From Marinobacter sp050379415 (GTDB taxonomy: Bacteria; Pseudomonadota; Gammaproteobacteria; Pseudomonadales; Oleiphilaceae): 64,000 nucleotides of DNA. Position 1 is the stretch's first letter; each line of letters opens with the position of its first letter. Below the pieces are notes generated by a model. It was not told the origin of the DNA. It worked only from the letters and a program-made list of their open reading frames with translations, and did not search any database. Where the stretch lies: NCBI RefSeq assembly GCF_050379415.1, contig NZ_JBNRLS010000006.1, positions 1-64,000 of the forward strand, given 5' to 3'. Positions 37,377 through 46,799 of the stretch are shown piece after piece. Made by a program: the position numbers and the translations under genes.

Positions 37377-38472
37377 GGGCGGCGCCCTCCCTCATCAGGC
37401 GGCGCCTATGCAGCCACGGGGGACCAAACTGCAGCCACAGACCGAATAGCAGGAACAGGGCATGGACCCAGAGCATGCCGATCCACTCAGGCACTTTACC
37501 GTCAGCCAGGGCATCCCTGGCCACGATGAGCAAACCAAGGTAAGTGATATAGACCAGCATGGCCGGCAGTAGATGGAAGAATCGCCCCTGCCTCGGATTG
37601 ACCCGGCTCAGGCGCACGGCCAGAAGCGTGATAATGGGAACAATCAGAGGCAGCGACAGCCGCCAATGCAACATTGCCCGGTCCTCGGGATCATCCGATG
37701 CCCACAGCCGCGCGGTGCTGACCCCATCCTCGAGCTCGACGTCACGGGCCGTGCCACTCTGGATTTTTAGCCCGTAGGCCCCGAACTCGGTTACCTTATA
37801 GTCCAGCGCCCCGGGTGAGCCGTCGAATCTTGCGCCCTGTTCCAGAATCAGGAACCGACTTCCGGTTTCTTCATCGATCAACTGGGAACCGGCCTCCGCC
37901 GTAATGATACTCAGGCCCTCGCCATTACGACCGTATTCGGCAATGAACACACCCTCCAGACGGCGTTTGTCATCGCTGAGATCTTCCGTATAGGTCACGC
38001 GGCCACCGGAAAGCAGGTTTTGGAACCGGCCCGGTGCCAACATCTCGAACTCCGTAGCCTTGGCCTGCTCGGCAAAGATGTACTCAACCTGTTTCATCCC
38101 CCATGGGGACACATACAGACTCATGGCCCCGACGGTCAGCATCACCGGAAGGCTGCCCAACAGGGTCTTGGTCAGTAACTGCCGGTCACTGGTGCCACAG
38201 GCGAACAACACCGTCATCTCGCTCTCGAGATACATCCGTCCGTAGGCAAGCAGGATGCCGATAAACAGGCCAAGGGGCAGGATCAACTCGAGAAAGCCCG
38301 GGAACCGATACATCATGATCAGCGCCAGCACATCCGCCGACAGCTTGCCCTCGGCTGCGCTGGCCAGGTATTTGATGAAGCGGCCACTCATGAATACCAG
38401 CAGCAGGATGCCGGAGACAGCAACCATGCTGATCATGACCTGGCGAATGAGATAACGGAAAATAATGCTCAA
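37369..38472 (-). CDS. lptF: LPS export permease LptF
   Basis: Partner of LptG, 367 aa, same layout: IIFRYLIRQVMISMVAVSGIL as first helix, GLFIGILLAYGRMYLESEMTVLFACG as coupling-helix region, periplasmic domain (about 125-260), and three C-terminal helices. First gene of the pair, divergent from pepA across 229 nt. Confidence 0.95.
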   Translation of the reverse strand: MSIIFRYLIRQVMISMVAVSGILLLVFMSGRFIKYLASAAEGKLSADVLALIMMYRFPGFLELILPLGLFIGILLAYGRMYLESEMTVLFACGTSDRQLLTKTLLGSLPVMLTVGAMSLYVSPWGMKQVEYIFAEQAKATEFEMLAPGRFQNLLSGGRVTYTEDLSDDKRRLEGVFIAEYGRNGEGLSIITAEAGSQLIDEETGSRFLILEQGARFDGSPGALDYKVTEFGAYGLKIQSGTARDVELEDGVSTARLWASDDPEDRAMLHWRLSLPLIVPIITLLAVRLSRVNPRQGRFFHLLPAMLVYITYLGLLIVARDALADGKVPEWIGMLWVHALFLLFGLWLQFGPPWLHRRRLMREGAAHA

Positions 38473-38701
38473 AACGGTCTCTCTGGCCGCACCTGCGGAA
38501 ACGAATGGAGGAATCCGGAAACAGCGCGTATTCTATGTAACCTTTGGTCTGAATGACAGAGCCGTGGGATTACATCCAGGCCACAGCCGTACCTGCACCG
38601 CCCGGTTGATTAACCCCCTGCCGACCCCAATGCTAGACTAGAACAAACACTCAACCCGCATCCCCGCGGACGTTTCTTCAGAATCACCAACAGGAGTTGC
38701 C

Positions 38702-40195
38702 ATGAACTTCAGCCTGAGCAGCAAAGCTATCGCAACCACCAAGGCGGATTGCCTTGTCGTCGGCGTACCCGAAAAAGGCGACTGGCCCGAGTCGACCACC
38801 CACGCCGACGAAGCACTCGACGGACTGATCAAGAAGCTGCAGACGGCAGGAGACATCACCGGCAAGAACGCCAGTACCAGCCTATTCCCGCTCGACGGTC
38901 GCCCCTGGAGCCGCCTCCTGGTAGTCGGCACCGGTAAGAACGACGACCGCACACCGGCCAACTTCCGCAAGGCCGTTACCGCTGTTCTCGGCGCCCTCAA
39001 GGACGGCCCCTCGAAAAGTGCCCTGATCGCCATGGCGGATACCCAGGTCAAGGGCGACCCGGCCGTCACCTCCGAAGAGGCACTGCTGAACGTCATCGGC
39101 CGCATCCTGGAAGAACAGCTCTACACCTTCAACGAGTTCAAGAGCGAAAAGCCTGCGGCCCGGAAACTGAACAAGGTCACCGTGGTCGCCTCCGGCGGCG
39201 GCAAGGCTCTGAAGGAAGCTTTCAACCTGGGCCTGGCCACCGGCCGCGGCATGAACTTCACCCGCGACCTGGGCAACACCCCACCCAACGTCTGCCACCC
39301 GATCTGGCTCGCCGACCAGGCCAAACAGCTGGCCAAGGAATACGACAGCATCAAGACCGAAGTGCTTGATGAAAAGCAGATGGAAAAGATGGGCATGAAC
39401 ACCATCCTCGCCGTCGGCAAAGGCAGCACCCAGCCTCCACGCCTGATCGTCATGGAATACCGTGGCGGGAAAACCAAGGACAAGCCGTATGTCCTGGTGG
39501 GTAAAGGCATCACCTTCGACACCGGCGGCATCAGCCTCAAGCCCGGCGAAGGCATGGACGAGATGAAGTACGACATGGGCGGCTCCGCCGGCGTCTTCGG
39601 CACCATGAAAGTACTCGCCGAAACCAAACCCAAGATCAACGTCGTCGCGGTCGTGGCCGCTGCCGAAAACATGCCGGACGGCGGCGCCTCCCGCCCGGGC
39701 GACATCGTCACCACCCTGTCCGGCCAGACCGTCGAAATCCTCAACACCGACGCGGAAGGCCGGCTCGTGCTGTGTGACGCCCTCACTTACGTGAAGAAAT
39801 TCGACCCGGAAGTGGTGATCGACATGGCCACCCTCACCGGCGCCTGCATCATCGCCCTGGGCAACCAGGCCACCGGCCTGCTGGCCAACAATGACGAACT
39901 GGCCAACGAACTGCTTGCCGCCGGCGAACGCACCGGCGACCGAGCCTGGCGCCTGCCCCTCTGGGAAGAGTACCAGAGCCAGCTCGACAGCAACTTCGCC
40001 GACATGGCGAACATCGGCGGCCGCCCGGCAGGCACCATCACCGCCGCCTGCTTCCTGTCCCGGTTCGCCAAGGAATACCGCTGGGCCCACCTGGACATCG
40101 CCGGCACCGCCTGGCTCTCCGGCAAAGCCAAAGGCGCCACCGGCCGTCCGGTACCGCTGCTGGTCGACTACCTCATGTCCCACGCCGGCAAATAA
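38702..40195 (+). CDS. pepA: leucyl aminopeptidase PepA (M17)
   Basis: Cytoplasmic aminopeptidase of 497 aa; in some bacteria also a DNA-binding accessory factor for Xer recombination. Metal and catalytic motifs: VGKGITFDTGGISLKPG (Lys and Asp), NTDAEGRLVLCDALTY (the M17 signature). The N-terminal macro-like domain spans about 1-160. It is followed directly by holC, whose ATG shares a base with the stop. Confidence 0.96.
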   Translation: MNFSLSSKAIATTKADCLVVGVPEKGDWPESTTHADEALDGLIKKLQTAGDITGKNASTSLFPLDGRPWSRLLVVGTGKNDDRTPANFRKAVTAVLGALKDGPSKSALIAMADTQVKGDPAVTSEEALLNVIGRILEEQLYTFNEFKSEKPAARKLNKVTVVASGGGKALKEAFNLGLATGRGMNFTRDLGNTPPNVCHPIWLADQAKQLAKEYDSIKTEVLDEKQMEKMGMNTILAVGKGSTQPPRLIVMEYRGGKTKDKPYVLVGKGITFDTGGISLKPGEGMDEMKYDMGGSAGVFGTMKVLAETKPKINVVAVVAAAENMPDGGASRPGDIVTTLSGQTVEILNTDAEGRLVLCDALTYVKKFDPEVVIDMATLTGACIIALGNQATGLLANNDELANELLAAGERTGDRAWRLPLWEEYQSQLDSNFADMANIGGRPAGTITAACFLSRFAKEYRWAHLDIAGTAWLSGKAKGATGRPVPLLVDYLMSHAGK

Positions 40196-40707
40196 TGCAG
40201 GACAGACAGCCCCAAAACACCCCGGACCCCGGCAGCCCCGCTGCCGGCCCGTCCGGGCAGGAAGACCGGAACCAGCGCTACTGGTTCCACATCCTTGCCA
40301 AAACAACCCCCGCTGCCCGCAACCTCCACGCCGTCAAACTCGTGGACAAAGCCTGGCACCAGGGCGACCGCGTCTGCATCGTCTGCGACACCATGCAACA
40401 GGCCCAGGAACTGGACGACCTCCTCTGGAACTTCAGCCCCGATGCCTTCATCCCCCACTCCATCGTCCCGGACTCAGCCACCACCTGCACCGACCGCGTC
40501 GGCATCCTTCTGTGCCCACCGGTCGCCGAAGACTGGGATACGGTCATCATCCTGTCGGCCAGCTTGCCGGCCGATGCAGACCGCTTTAAACGGCTGGCAC
40601 TGGTTGCCCATAACGATCCGAATGTACTGAATCAGGCACGATCCCACTTCAAGCAGCTTCGAGCTCTCGGCATCGAACCCAGAGTTCACGACCAGCGAAA
40701 GCGGTAA
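40195..40707 (+). CDS. holC: DNA polymerase III chi subunit
   Basis: Product of 170 aa. Chi links the clamp loader to SSB. After a Pro/Gly-rich N-terminal extension of about 25 residues, the chi fold begins RYWFHILAKTTPAARNLHAVKLVDKAWHQ, followed by CIVCDTMQQAQELDDLLWNFSPDAFIPH, a typical chi stretch. The pepA-holC-valS order is common. The extension makes it about 20 residues longer than E. coli chi. Copy B of the dual-hairpin element begins 28 nt after the stop. Confidence 0.9.
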   Translation: MQDRQPQNTPDPGSPAAGPSGQEDRNQRYWFHILAKTTPAARNLHAVKLVDKAWHQGDRVCIVCDTMQQAQELDDLLWNFSPDAFIPHSIVPDSATTCTDRVGILLCPPVAEDWDTVIILSASLPADADRFKRLALVAHNDPNVLNQARSHFKQLRALGIEPRVHDQRKR

Positions 40708-40734
40708 AGCGGCGAATTGCACTGAGCCAGATCT

Positions 40735-40842
40735 GCGCGGTTGGGGCAGGCTTTCCAAAAATCTCGAAGGCCAGGGATGGCCTGAGAGAAGCGCACAGGG
40801 ACGTGCTTGTAGCGGTTTTTGGAAAGCCTGCCCCAACTGCGC
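40735..40842 (+). repeat. palindromic dual-hairpin element, copy B
   Basis: Arms of 27 nt (40735-40761 and 40816-40842, 26/27 complementary, the exception a G-T) around a 54-nt core. The core differs from copy A at seven positions. Four form two compensatory pairs in the outer helix of hairpin 1 (TCTC/GAGA here, TGTT/AACA in A); two are the same T-to-G change in both loops. Loops are AGGGAT and AGGGAC. It lies in the holC-valS gap, sense to holC. Confidence 0.85.
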
Positions 40843-40902
40843 AAGGCACCAAACCTGCAGGCTTGGCGTTTAGAGAGGTTCGCTGCAAACAACCCGACCA
40901 TG

Positions 40903-40908
40903 TATAAT
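40903..40908 (+). promoter_or_regulatory. possible -10 box upstream of valS
   Basis: TATAAT lies 52 nt before the valS start and after element B. The -35 region (TTCGCT-like at about 40879) is weak. This would give valS its own promoter separate from pepA-holC. Confidence 0.4.
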
Positions 40909-40960
40909 CGGGCGTCTAATTTTTCCCTTGTGAATCAACCAACGGTCACTGCAGAAACCC

Positions 40961-43813
40961 ATGGAAAAAACCTACCAGCCAGAAAACATCGAGCGCCAGT
41001 GGTACGAAAACTGGGAATCCAAAGGGTACTTCCGCCCCAGCGGTGAAGGCCAGTCCTACAGCATCGCCATCCCGCCCCCCAACGTGACCGGCAGCCTCCA
41101 CATGGGCCATGCCTTCCAGCACACCATCATGGACACCCTCACCCGCTACAAGCGCATGCAGGGCCGGAATGCACTGTGGACCGTCGGCACCGACCACGCC
41201 GGCATCGCCACCCAGATGGTTGTCGAGCGCAAACTCGCCGCCGAAGAAGGCAAAACCCGCCACGACCTCGGCCGGGAAGAATTCATCAAACGCATCTGGG
41301 ACTGGAAAGAACATTCCGGCGGCACCATTACCCGCCAGATGCGCCGCCTGGGCAACTCAGTGGACTGGAGCAACGAACGCTTCACCATGGATGACGGCTT
41401 CTACAAGGCCGTCCAGGAAGTGTTCATCCGCCTTTACGAAGACGGCCTGGTCTACCGTGGCAAACGGCTGGTGAACTGGGACCCGAAACTGCACACCGCC
41501 ATCTCCGATCTCGAGGTGGAGAACAAGGAAGAAAAAGGCTTCTTCTGGCACCTGCGCTACCCGCTGGCCGACGGCGAACAGACCCAGGACGGCAAAGGCT
41601 ACCTGGTGGTCGCCACCACCCGACCGGAAACCCTGCTCGGTGACACCGCCGTCGCCGTGCACCCGGACGACGAGCGCTACCAGCACCTGATCGGCAAGTT
41701 CGTGACCCTGCCGCTGGTCAACCGCCGGATCCCCATCGTGGCCGACCACCACGCCGACCCGGAAAAAGGCTCCGGCTGCGTCAAGATCACCCCGGCCCAC
41801 GACTTCAACGACTACGCCGTGGGCAAGCGCAACAACCTGCCCATGATCAACGTCATGACCCAGGATGCGAACATCCGGGACGTGGCCGAAGTATTCAACG
41901 CCGACGGCACCGAGAATACCGAGATCGACGGCAAGATCCCGGCTGCCTACGCCGGCCTGACCCGGGAAAAGGCCCGGGACCAGGTGGTCACCGACATGAA
42001 GGTCAACGGCCTGCTCGAGCGGGTCGAAGACCACGTGCTGAGCGTGCCCCGCGGTGACCGCTCCGGCCTGATCATCGAGCCGATGCTCACCGACCAGTGG
42101 TTTGCTGACGCCAAAACCCTGGCCAAGCCCGCCATCGAAGCGGTTGAGGACGGCCGCATCCAGTTCGTACCGAAGCAGTACGAGAACATGTATTTCGCCT
42201 GGATGCGCGACATCCAGGACTGGTGTATTTCCCGTCAGCTGTGGTGGGGTCACCGGATCCCGGCCTGGTACGACGCCGAGGGCAACATCTATGTCGGCCG
42301 CAGCGAAGAGGAAGTGCGCCAGAAGCACAACCTGGCCGCCGACGTCGCCCTGGAACAGGATGAAGACGTGCTGGACACCTGGTTCAGCTCCGCCCTGTGG
42401 ACCTTCGGCACACTGGGCTGGCCGGAAATCACCGAACGCCTGAAGACCTTCCACCCCACCGACGTGCTGGTCACCGGTTTCGACATCATCTTCTTCTGGG
42501 TCGCCCGGATGATCATGATGACCATGCACTTCATGAAGAACGAGGATGGCACCCCGCAGGTGCCGTTCAAGACCGTCTACGTGACCGGCCTGATCCGGGA
42601 CGAGCATGGCGACAAGATGTCCAAGTCCAAGGGTAACGTCATCGACCCGCTGGACATGATCGACGGCATCAGCCTGGACGACCTTCTGGACAAGCGCACC
42701 GGCAACCTGATGCAGCCCAAGCTGGCCGAGAAGATCGGCAAGCGCACCAAAAAGGAATTCCCGGAGGGCATTACTGCCCATGGCACCGACGCCCTGCGCT
42801 TCACCCTGGCGGCCATGGCCACCACCGGCCGCGACATCAACTGGGACATGAAGCGCCTGGAAGGCTACCGCAACTTCTGTAACAAGCTGTGGAACGCCGC
42901 CCGCTACGTACTCATGAACACCGAGGGCGAAGACTGCGGCGTGAACGACGAGCCGGTGCAACTGTCCCTGGCCGACCGCTGGATCATCAGCGAGCTCCAG
43001 CACTGCGAGCAGGAGGTGATCCGGCATCTGGACCAGTACCGCTTTGATCTCGCCGCCTATGCCTTGTACGAGTTCATCTGGAACGAATACTGCGACTGGT
43101 ACCTGGAGCTGTCCAAGCCGGTACTGAACGATGACAATGCCAGCGCCGACGCCAAGCGCGGCACCCGCCGCACCCTGGTGCGGGTGCTGGAAGCGGTCCT
43201 GCGCCTGGCGCACCCGATGATGCCGTTCATCACCGAGGAAATCTGGCAGCGCATCGCCCCGCTGGCCGGCAAGAACGGCGACAGCATCATGCTTCAGCCG
43301 TTTCCGCAACCCGACGAAAGCAAGCAGGACGCCGCCGTCGCTGCCGATATCGAGTGGCTCAAGGGCGTGATTGTGGCGGTGCGGAACATTCGTGGCGAGA
43401 TGAATATCTCTCCCGGCAAGCAGGTTCCGGTTCTGCTCAAAGGCGGCAGCGCCGAGGACGAGCGTCGCATGAACGACAACCGCCAATTCCTGATTTCCCT
43501 GGCCAAGCTGGAGAAGCTGGAGTGGTTCGAGGGTGACAAGGCCCCCATGTCCGCCACCCAGCTGGTGGGCGAGATGGAAGTGCTGGTACCCATGGCCGGC
43601 CTGATCGACAAGGACGCCGAGCTCAAGCGTCTGGACAAGGAACTGGACCGCCTGCAGAAGGAAATCGGCCGCCTCGAAGGAAAGCTGGCTAACGAGAAGT
43701 TCACCGCCAAGGCACCCGCCGACGTAGTCGAAAAGGAGAAGGAAAAACTCCGGGACGCCCAGGGCAGCCTGAAGCGGCTGAGTGACCAGCGGGCCGACAT
43801 CGAGGCCATGTAA
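40961..43813 (+). CDS. valS: valyl-tRNA synthetase
   Basis: Product of 950 aa, normal length. Class I motifs: HMGHAFQHT (HIGH variant, about 46-54) and KMSKSKGNVIDP (about 550-561). The CP1 editing domain (about 195-340), anticodon-binding domain and C-terminal coiled coil (about 880-945, LKRLDKELDRLQKEIGRLEGKL) are all present. Confidence 0.97.
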   Translation: MEKTYQPENIERQWYENWESKGYFRPSGEGQSYSIAIPPPNVTGSLHMGHAFQHTIMDTLTRYKRMQGRNALWTVGTDHAGIATQMVVERKLAAEEGKTRHDLGREEFIKRIWDWKEHSGGTITRQMRRLGNSVDWSNERFTMDDGFYKAVQEVFIRLYEDGLVYRGKRLVNWDPKLHTAISDLEVENKEEKGFFWHLRYPLADGEQTQDGKGYLVVATTRPETLLGDTAVAVHPDDERYQHLIGKFVTLPLVNRRIPIVADHHADPEKGSGCVKITPAHDFNDYAVGKRNNLPMINVMTQDANIRDVAEVFNADGTENTEIDGKIPAAYAGLTREKARDQVVTDMKVNGLLERVEDHVLSVPRGDRSGLIIEPMLTDQWFADAKTLAKPAIEAVEDGRIQFVPKQYENMYFAWMRDIQDWCISRQLWWGHRIPAWYDAEGNIYVGRSEEEVRQKHNLAADVALEQDEDVLDTWFSSALWTFGTLGWPEITERLKTFHPTDVLVTGFDIIFFWVARMIMMTMHFMKNEDGTPQVPFKTVYVTGLIRDEHGDKMSKSKGNVIDPLDMIDGISLDDLLDKRTGNLMQPKLAEKIGKRTKKEFPEGITAHGTDALRFTLAAMATTGRDINWDMKRLEGYRNFCNKLWNAARYVLMNTEGEDCGVNDEPVQLSLADRWIISELQHCEQEVIRHLDQYRFDLAAYALYEFIWNEYCDWYLELSKPVLNDDNASADAKRGTRRTLVRVLEAVLRLAHPMMPFITEEIWQRIAPLAGKNGDSIMLQPFPQPDESKQDAAVAADIEWLKGVIVAVRNIRGEMNISPGKQVPVLLKGGSAEDERRMNDNRQFLISLAKLEKLEWFEGDKAPMSATQLVGEMEVLVPMAGLIDKDAELKRLDKELDRLQKEIGRLEGKLANEKFTAKAPADVVEKEKEKLRDAQGSLKRLSDQRADIEAM

Positions 43814-43817
43814 GGCC

Positions 43818-44714
43818 ATGATCGGCATCCTGGGCGCAGGCTCATTGGGGCGGCTCTGGGCCGCCCTGTTCCCGCAGGACCAGGTTGCCTTTCTGCCGCG
43901 ACCGGACGCCGATCCGGCTGCGGCCACCCTCGGCTATACCTTCGAATCAATCCAGGGCAGCCAACGCACCATTGCCCTGCCCTGGCTCCAATCCCCGGAT
44001 GACCTGACCTTGCTGCTGGTCACCACCAAGGCCGGCGACACCCTCGACGCCCTCCAACACTGGCTGCCCCGGATACCGGAATCGGCCCCCATCGTCCTGT
44101 TCCAGAACGGTCTCGGCAGCCAGCAGGCAGTCGCGGACGCCTGGCCCGAACGCCCCATCCTGGCGGCTTCCACCACCGAAGGCGCCAACCGGCCGGATGC
44201 AGCCCGCGTAGTCCATGCCGGTACCGGTGAAACCTGGGTCGGCCCACTGACCTCCGCCGCCCGGACAGAGCTTGCTGGCGTGGTCGCACAGCTTTCGATA
44301 ACAGGCCTGTTGGTCCATGCCGAAGACGAGATCCTCCCCCGGCTCTGGCAGAAACTGGTGGTCAACGCCGGTATCAATCCTTTCACCGCCATTCTGGACT
44401 GCCCCAACGGCGACATCCTGGCCAATGAGTTCTTCCTGAGTCACATCGACCCGCTGTGCAGCGAAATAGCCCGGCTGATGGCCGCTGGGGGCATTGGCAC
44501 CCCCTCTCCCGAAGAACTGCGCCAGAGAATCGAGACCGTCGCCCGCAACACCGCCCGGAACACCTCGTCCATGCGCGGTGATATCCTGAACGGACGGACC
44601 ACAGAGATCGACTTCATCAACGGCTACCTGGTGCAGCTCGGCCGGCGCCTTGATATTCCGACAGCGGTGAACCAATTGCTGACGGACAAGGTAAAACAAC
44701 TGTCGCCACATTAA
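43818..44714 (+). CDS. panE: ketopantoate reductase (2-dehydropantoate 2-reductase)
   Basis: Product of 298 aa. NADPH-dependent reduction of ketopantoate to pantoate for CoA synthesis. N-terminal Rossmann motif MIGILGAGSLGRLW; the catalytic Lys lies in LWQKLVVNAGINPFTA (about 176-191). The C-terminal helical domain ends ILNGRTTEIDFINGYLV, a family hallmark. I chose the ATG at 43818, 4 nt after valS; a longer frame overlaps valS. Confidence 0.9.
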   Translation: MIGILGAGSLGRLWAALFPQDQVAFLPRPDADPAAATLGYTFESIQGSQRTIALPWLQSPDDLTLLLVTTKAGDTLDALQHWLPRIPESAPIVLFQNGLGSQQAVADAWPERPILAASTTEGANRPDAARVVHAGTGETWVGPLTSAARTELAGVVAQLSITGLLVHAEDEILPRLWQKLVVNAGINPFTAILDCPNGDILANEFFLSHIDPLCSEIARLMAAGGIGTPSPEELRQRIETVARNTARNTSSMRGDILNGRTTEIDFINGYLVQLGRRLDIPTAVNQLLTDKVKQLSPH

Positions 44715-44733
44715 GAATCAAAGGAGTCTCCTG

Positions 44734-45291
44734 ATGGGCAACCGCCTTTCGAAGATCTACACCCGTACCGGAGATGACGGTTCCACCGGCCTCGCGGACG
44801 GCAATCGTATCGCCAAGAACGCCCAACGGGTCGAGGCCATGGGCACGGCTGACGAACTCAACTGCCACATCGGTCTGCTGATCGAGGCGCTGGACCAGGA
44901 CGACGAGTTGATCGAATCCCTGCGGCGCATCCAGCACCACCTGTTCGATCTCGGCGGCGAGTTTGCCATTCCCGGCAGCCGGGTCATCGGCGATGATCAC
45001 ATCCAATGGCTGGAGGAAACCCTGGACCGGCACAATGAACACCTGCCTCCGCTGAAGAATTTCGTGCTTCCCGGCGGGACGGCTGCCGCGGCCCAGTGCC
45101 ACCTCGCCCGGGCCGTTTGCCGCCGGACCGAGCGGGTAGTGGTGGCGCTCGGCCACGAGGATTCCATCAATACGGCGTCACGCCATTACCTCAACCGGCT
45201 GTCGGACCTCCTGTTCGTTATCGCACGGATACTCGCCCGCCGGAGTGGCGGTGAGGAGATTCTCTGGGAGCAAAAAAAATCCGGCCTCTAA
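44734..45291 (+). CDS. cob(I)alamin adenosyltransferase, PduO type
   Basis: Product of 185 aa. It transfers adenosyl from ATP to cob(I)alamin. N-terminal IYTRTGDDGSTGLADG is the ATP-binding signature, followed by VEAMGTADELNCHIGLL, and the C-terminal RAVCRRTERVV and LNRLSDLLFVIARILAR helix. AAGGAG lies upstream. The last codons overlap the shared terminator. Confidence 0.94.
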   Translation: MGNRLSKIYTRTGDDGSTGLADGNRIAKNAQRVEAMGTADELNCHIGLLIEALDQDDELIESLRRIQHHLFDLGGEFAIPGSRVIGDDHIQWLEETLDRHNEHLPPLKNFVLPGGTAAAAQCHLARAVCRRTERVVVALGHEDSINTASRHYLNRLSDLLFVIARILARRSGGEEILWEQKKSGL

Positions 45292-45303
45292 GGGCCGGAT
45301 TTC
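45272..45303. terminator. bidirectional terminator between adenosyltransferase gene and ampE
   Basis: A 10-bp stem AAATCCGGCC (45277-45286) / GGCCGGATTT (45293-45302). On the minus strand eight T residues follow the stem, a strong terminator for ampE. On the plus strand only a short T-run follows. The left arm lies in the last codons of the adenosyltransferase gene. Confidence 0.85.
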
Positions 45304-45318
45304 TTCGATCGGATCAGG

Positions 45319-46206
45319 TCAGACGACACCGGCAATTACCAGCAACGCCAGCCCACACAGCCACGCGAGCATGGTGCGGTTCAGCAGGTCCCGGACCGCG
45401 GCCACGCTGGTCGTGCCGAACCGGGACCACTCATCCGGATGCACCTTCAGGAACCGCTCCGGATCAAGCGCGTAACCGGTCAATGCGCTGTTCGCTGACT
45501 CGGCCAGCAGCTCCCCGGCCGGCTTGCGGACCGCCAACAGCAAGCTCTTCGCCTCACCCAGCCAGCCGGCCAGGTCGCCGGCAACCCCGAAGGTTACCGA
45601 GACAAGACGGGCAGGAATCCAGGCCAGCCATTCGGCCCACCGGACAAACCGGGGCCGCGCCGCAGCCTGGGGCCACTGTTCCACCAGGGCAACCATGCCC
45701 CGGGCCAGGATAGCGGCAGGCATGCCACCTACCACGAACCAGAAGGCCACCAGGAAGTACCGTTCGAAGATCGATACCATGAAGGCCCGGGACAATGACA
45801 GATGCATGCTTTCCGCCGAACTGTCCTCCCGGCGGTCCTCCACTGGCAAACAATCCCGGACATGGTGCCAGGCGGCCTGCATATCATCGCGACTCCAGGC
45901 ATCGGAATAGGCACGCAGCACCCGCTTCCAACCGGGAGCGCCCATCATAGCTACCAGCACGACAAACTCCACAGGATAGACCAGCCAGCGCAACCCGTAC
46001 CCGGTCAGCAGATATTCCAGCAAGCCACTGAGGAACGCGGGCAGCAGCACCAGTGCCAATCCGCCGGCAATACTGGTTTCCGCGCCCGCATGAACCCGAC
46101 TGCCCCGATGGAACCAGGCCCGCCACAGGGCATCCCCGGAGAAATGCCCCGAGCTGTCCAGTTTCCGGCGTACCAGGTACGCCAGAAGGAAAACAATCAA
46201 CACCAT
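45319..46206 (-). CDS. ampE: AmpE-like membrane protein
   Basis: Product of 295 aa with about four membrane segments (1-12, 44-66, 74-92, 145-168, 275-293). The family pattern is recognisable: FVVGGMPAAILARGMVAL, and WLAWIPARLVSVTFGVAGDL. AmpE is a poorly understood partner of AmpD in beta-lactamase signalling. The start overlaps the ampD stop. Confidence 0.88.
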   Translation of the reverse strand: MVLIVFLLAYLVRRKLDSSGHFSGDALWRAWFHRGSRVHAGAETSIAGGLALVLLPAFLSGLLEYLLTGYGLRWLVYPVEFVVLVAMMGAPGWKRVLRAYSDAWSRDDMQAAWHHVRDCLPVEDRREDSSAESMHLSLSRAFMVSIFERYFLVAFWFVVGGMPAAILARGMVALVEQWPQAAARPRFVRWAEWLAWIPARLVSVTFGVAGDLAGWLGEAKSLLLAVRKPAGELLAESANSALTGYALDPERFLKVHPDEWSRFGTTSVAAVRDLLNRTMLAWLCGLALLVIAGVV

Positions 46207-46799
46207 CAGGCGAGCTCTCCGGATCCGGAACGGGCATTCAGGCAGGCCATGAAATACTGCCAGTCAAAGGCGGGCCCGGGATCGGTTTTGCGGCCGGGAG
46301 CGATATCACTGTGACCAGTGATCCGACTGACATCGATCTCCGGCCACGCCGCCATCACCTGGCGGGCAATTGCCGCGAGCTCACGGTATTGGGCCTCGGT
46401 GTAGGGGATATCATCAGCCCCTTCAAGCTCGATACCGATAGAAAAGTCATTACACTCCTCGCGGCCATCAAAACAGGATCGCCCGGCATGCCAGGCCCGG
46501 TCCAGCAGACTGACAAACTGGATCACCTCGCCGTCCCGGCGAATCAACACATGGGCGGAAACCTGGATATCTGCGATGGTTTCAAAGTAAGGGTGAGCGG
46601 CCGGATCCAGTCGGTTACAGAAGAAGTCCTGTATCTCCGGGCCACCGAACTGCCCTGGCGGCAAGCTGATGTTGTGAACGACCAGCAGGCTGATATCGGC
46701 CCCTTCCGGCCTGGGCCCATAATTGGGTGATGGACACCAGACGACTCCCGACAGGCGCCCTGTTTCCCTGAGACTGGCAATCCCGCGTTTCGAAATCAT
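46206..46799 (-). CDS. ampD: 1,6-anhydro-N-acetylmuramyl-L-alanine amidase AmpD
   Basis: Cytoplasmic Zn amidase of 197 aa in peptidoglycan recycling, controlling inducer supply to AmpR-type regulators. Zn ligands are visible: His in LLVVHNISLPPG (about 41), His in ITGHSDIAPGRKTDPGPAFDW (about 160), with the catalytic Asp/Lys nearby. RAWHAGRSCFDGREECNDFSIGIELEG is the substrate-binding strand. It overlaps the DUF1631 stop by one base at its start. Confidence 0.94.
   Translation of the reverse strand: MISKRGIASLRETGRLSGVVWCPSPNYGPRPEGADISLLVVHNISLPPGQFGGPEIQDFFCNRLDPAAHPYFETIADIQVSAHVLIRRDGEVIQFVSLLDRAWHAGRSCFDGREECNDFSIGIELEGADDIPYTEAQYRELAAIARQVMAAWPEIDVSRITGHSDIAPGRKTDPGPAFDWQYFMACLNARSGSGELA

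Noticed and set aside
41357..43927. An open frame of 856 codons on the minus strand opposite valS
   Set aside because: It is the shadow of a GC-rich, strongly conserved valS; no ribosome site, no recognisable domain, His/Gly/Val-biased composition typical of antisense frames. The same holds for 12630-14486 (opposite oadA) and 32874-34781 (opposite alaS).
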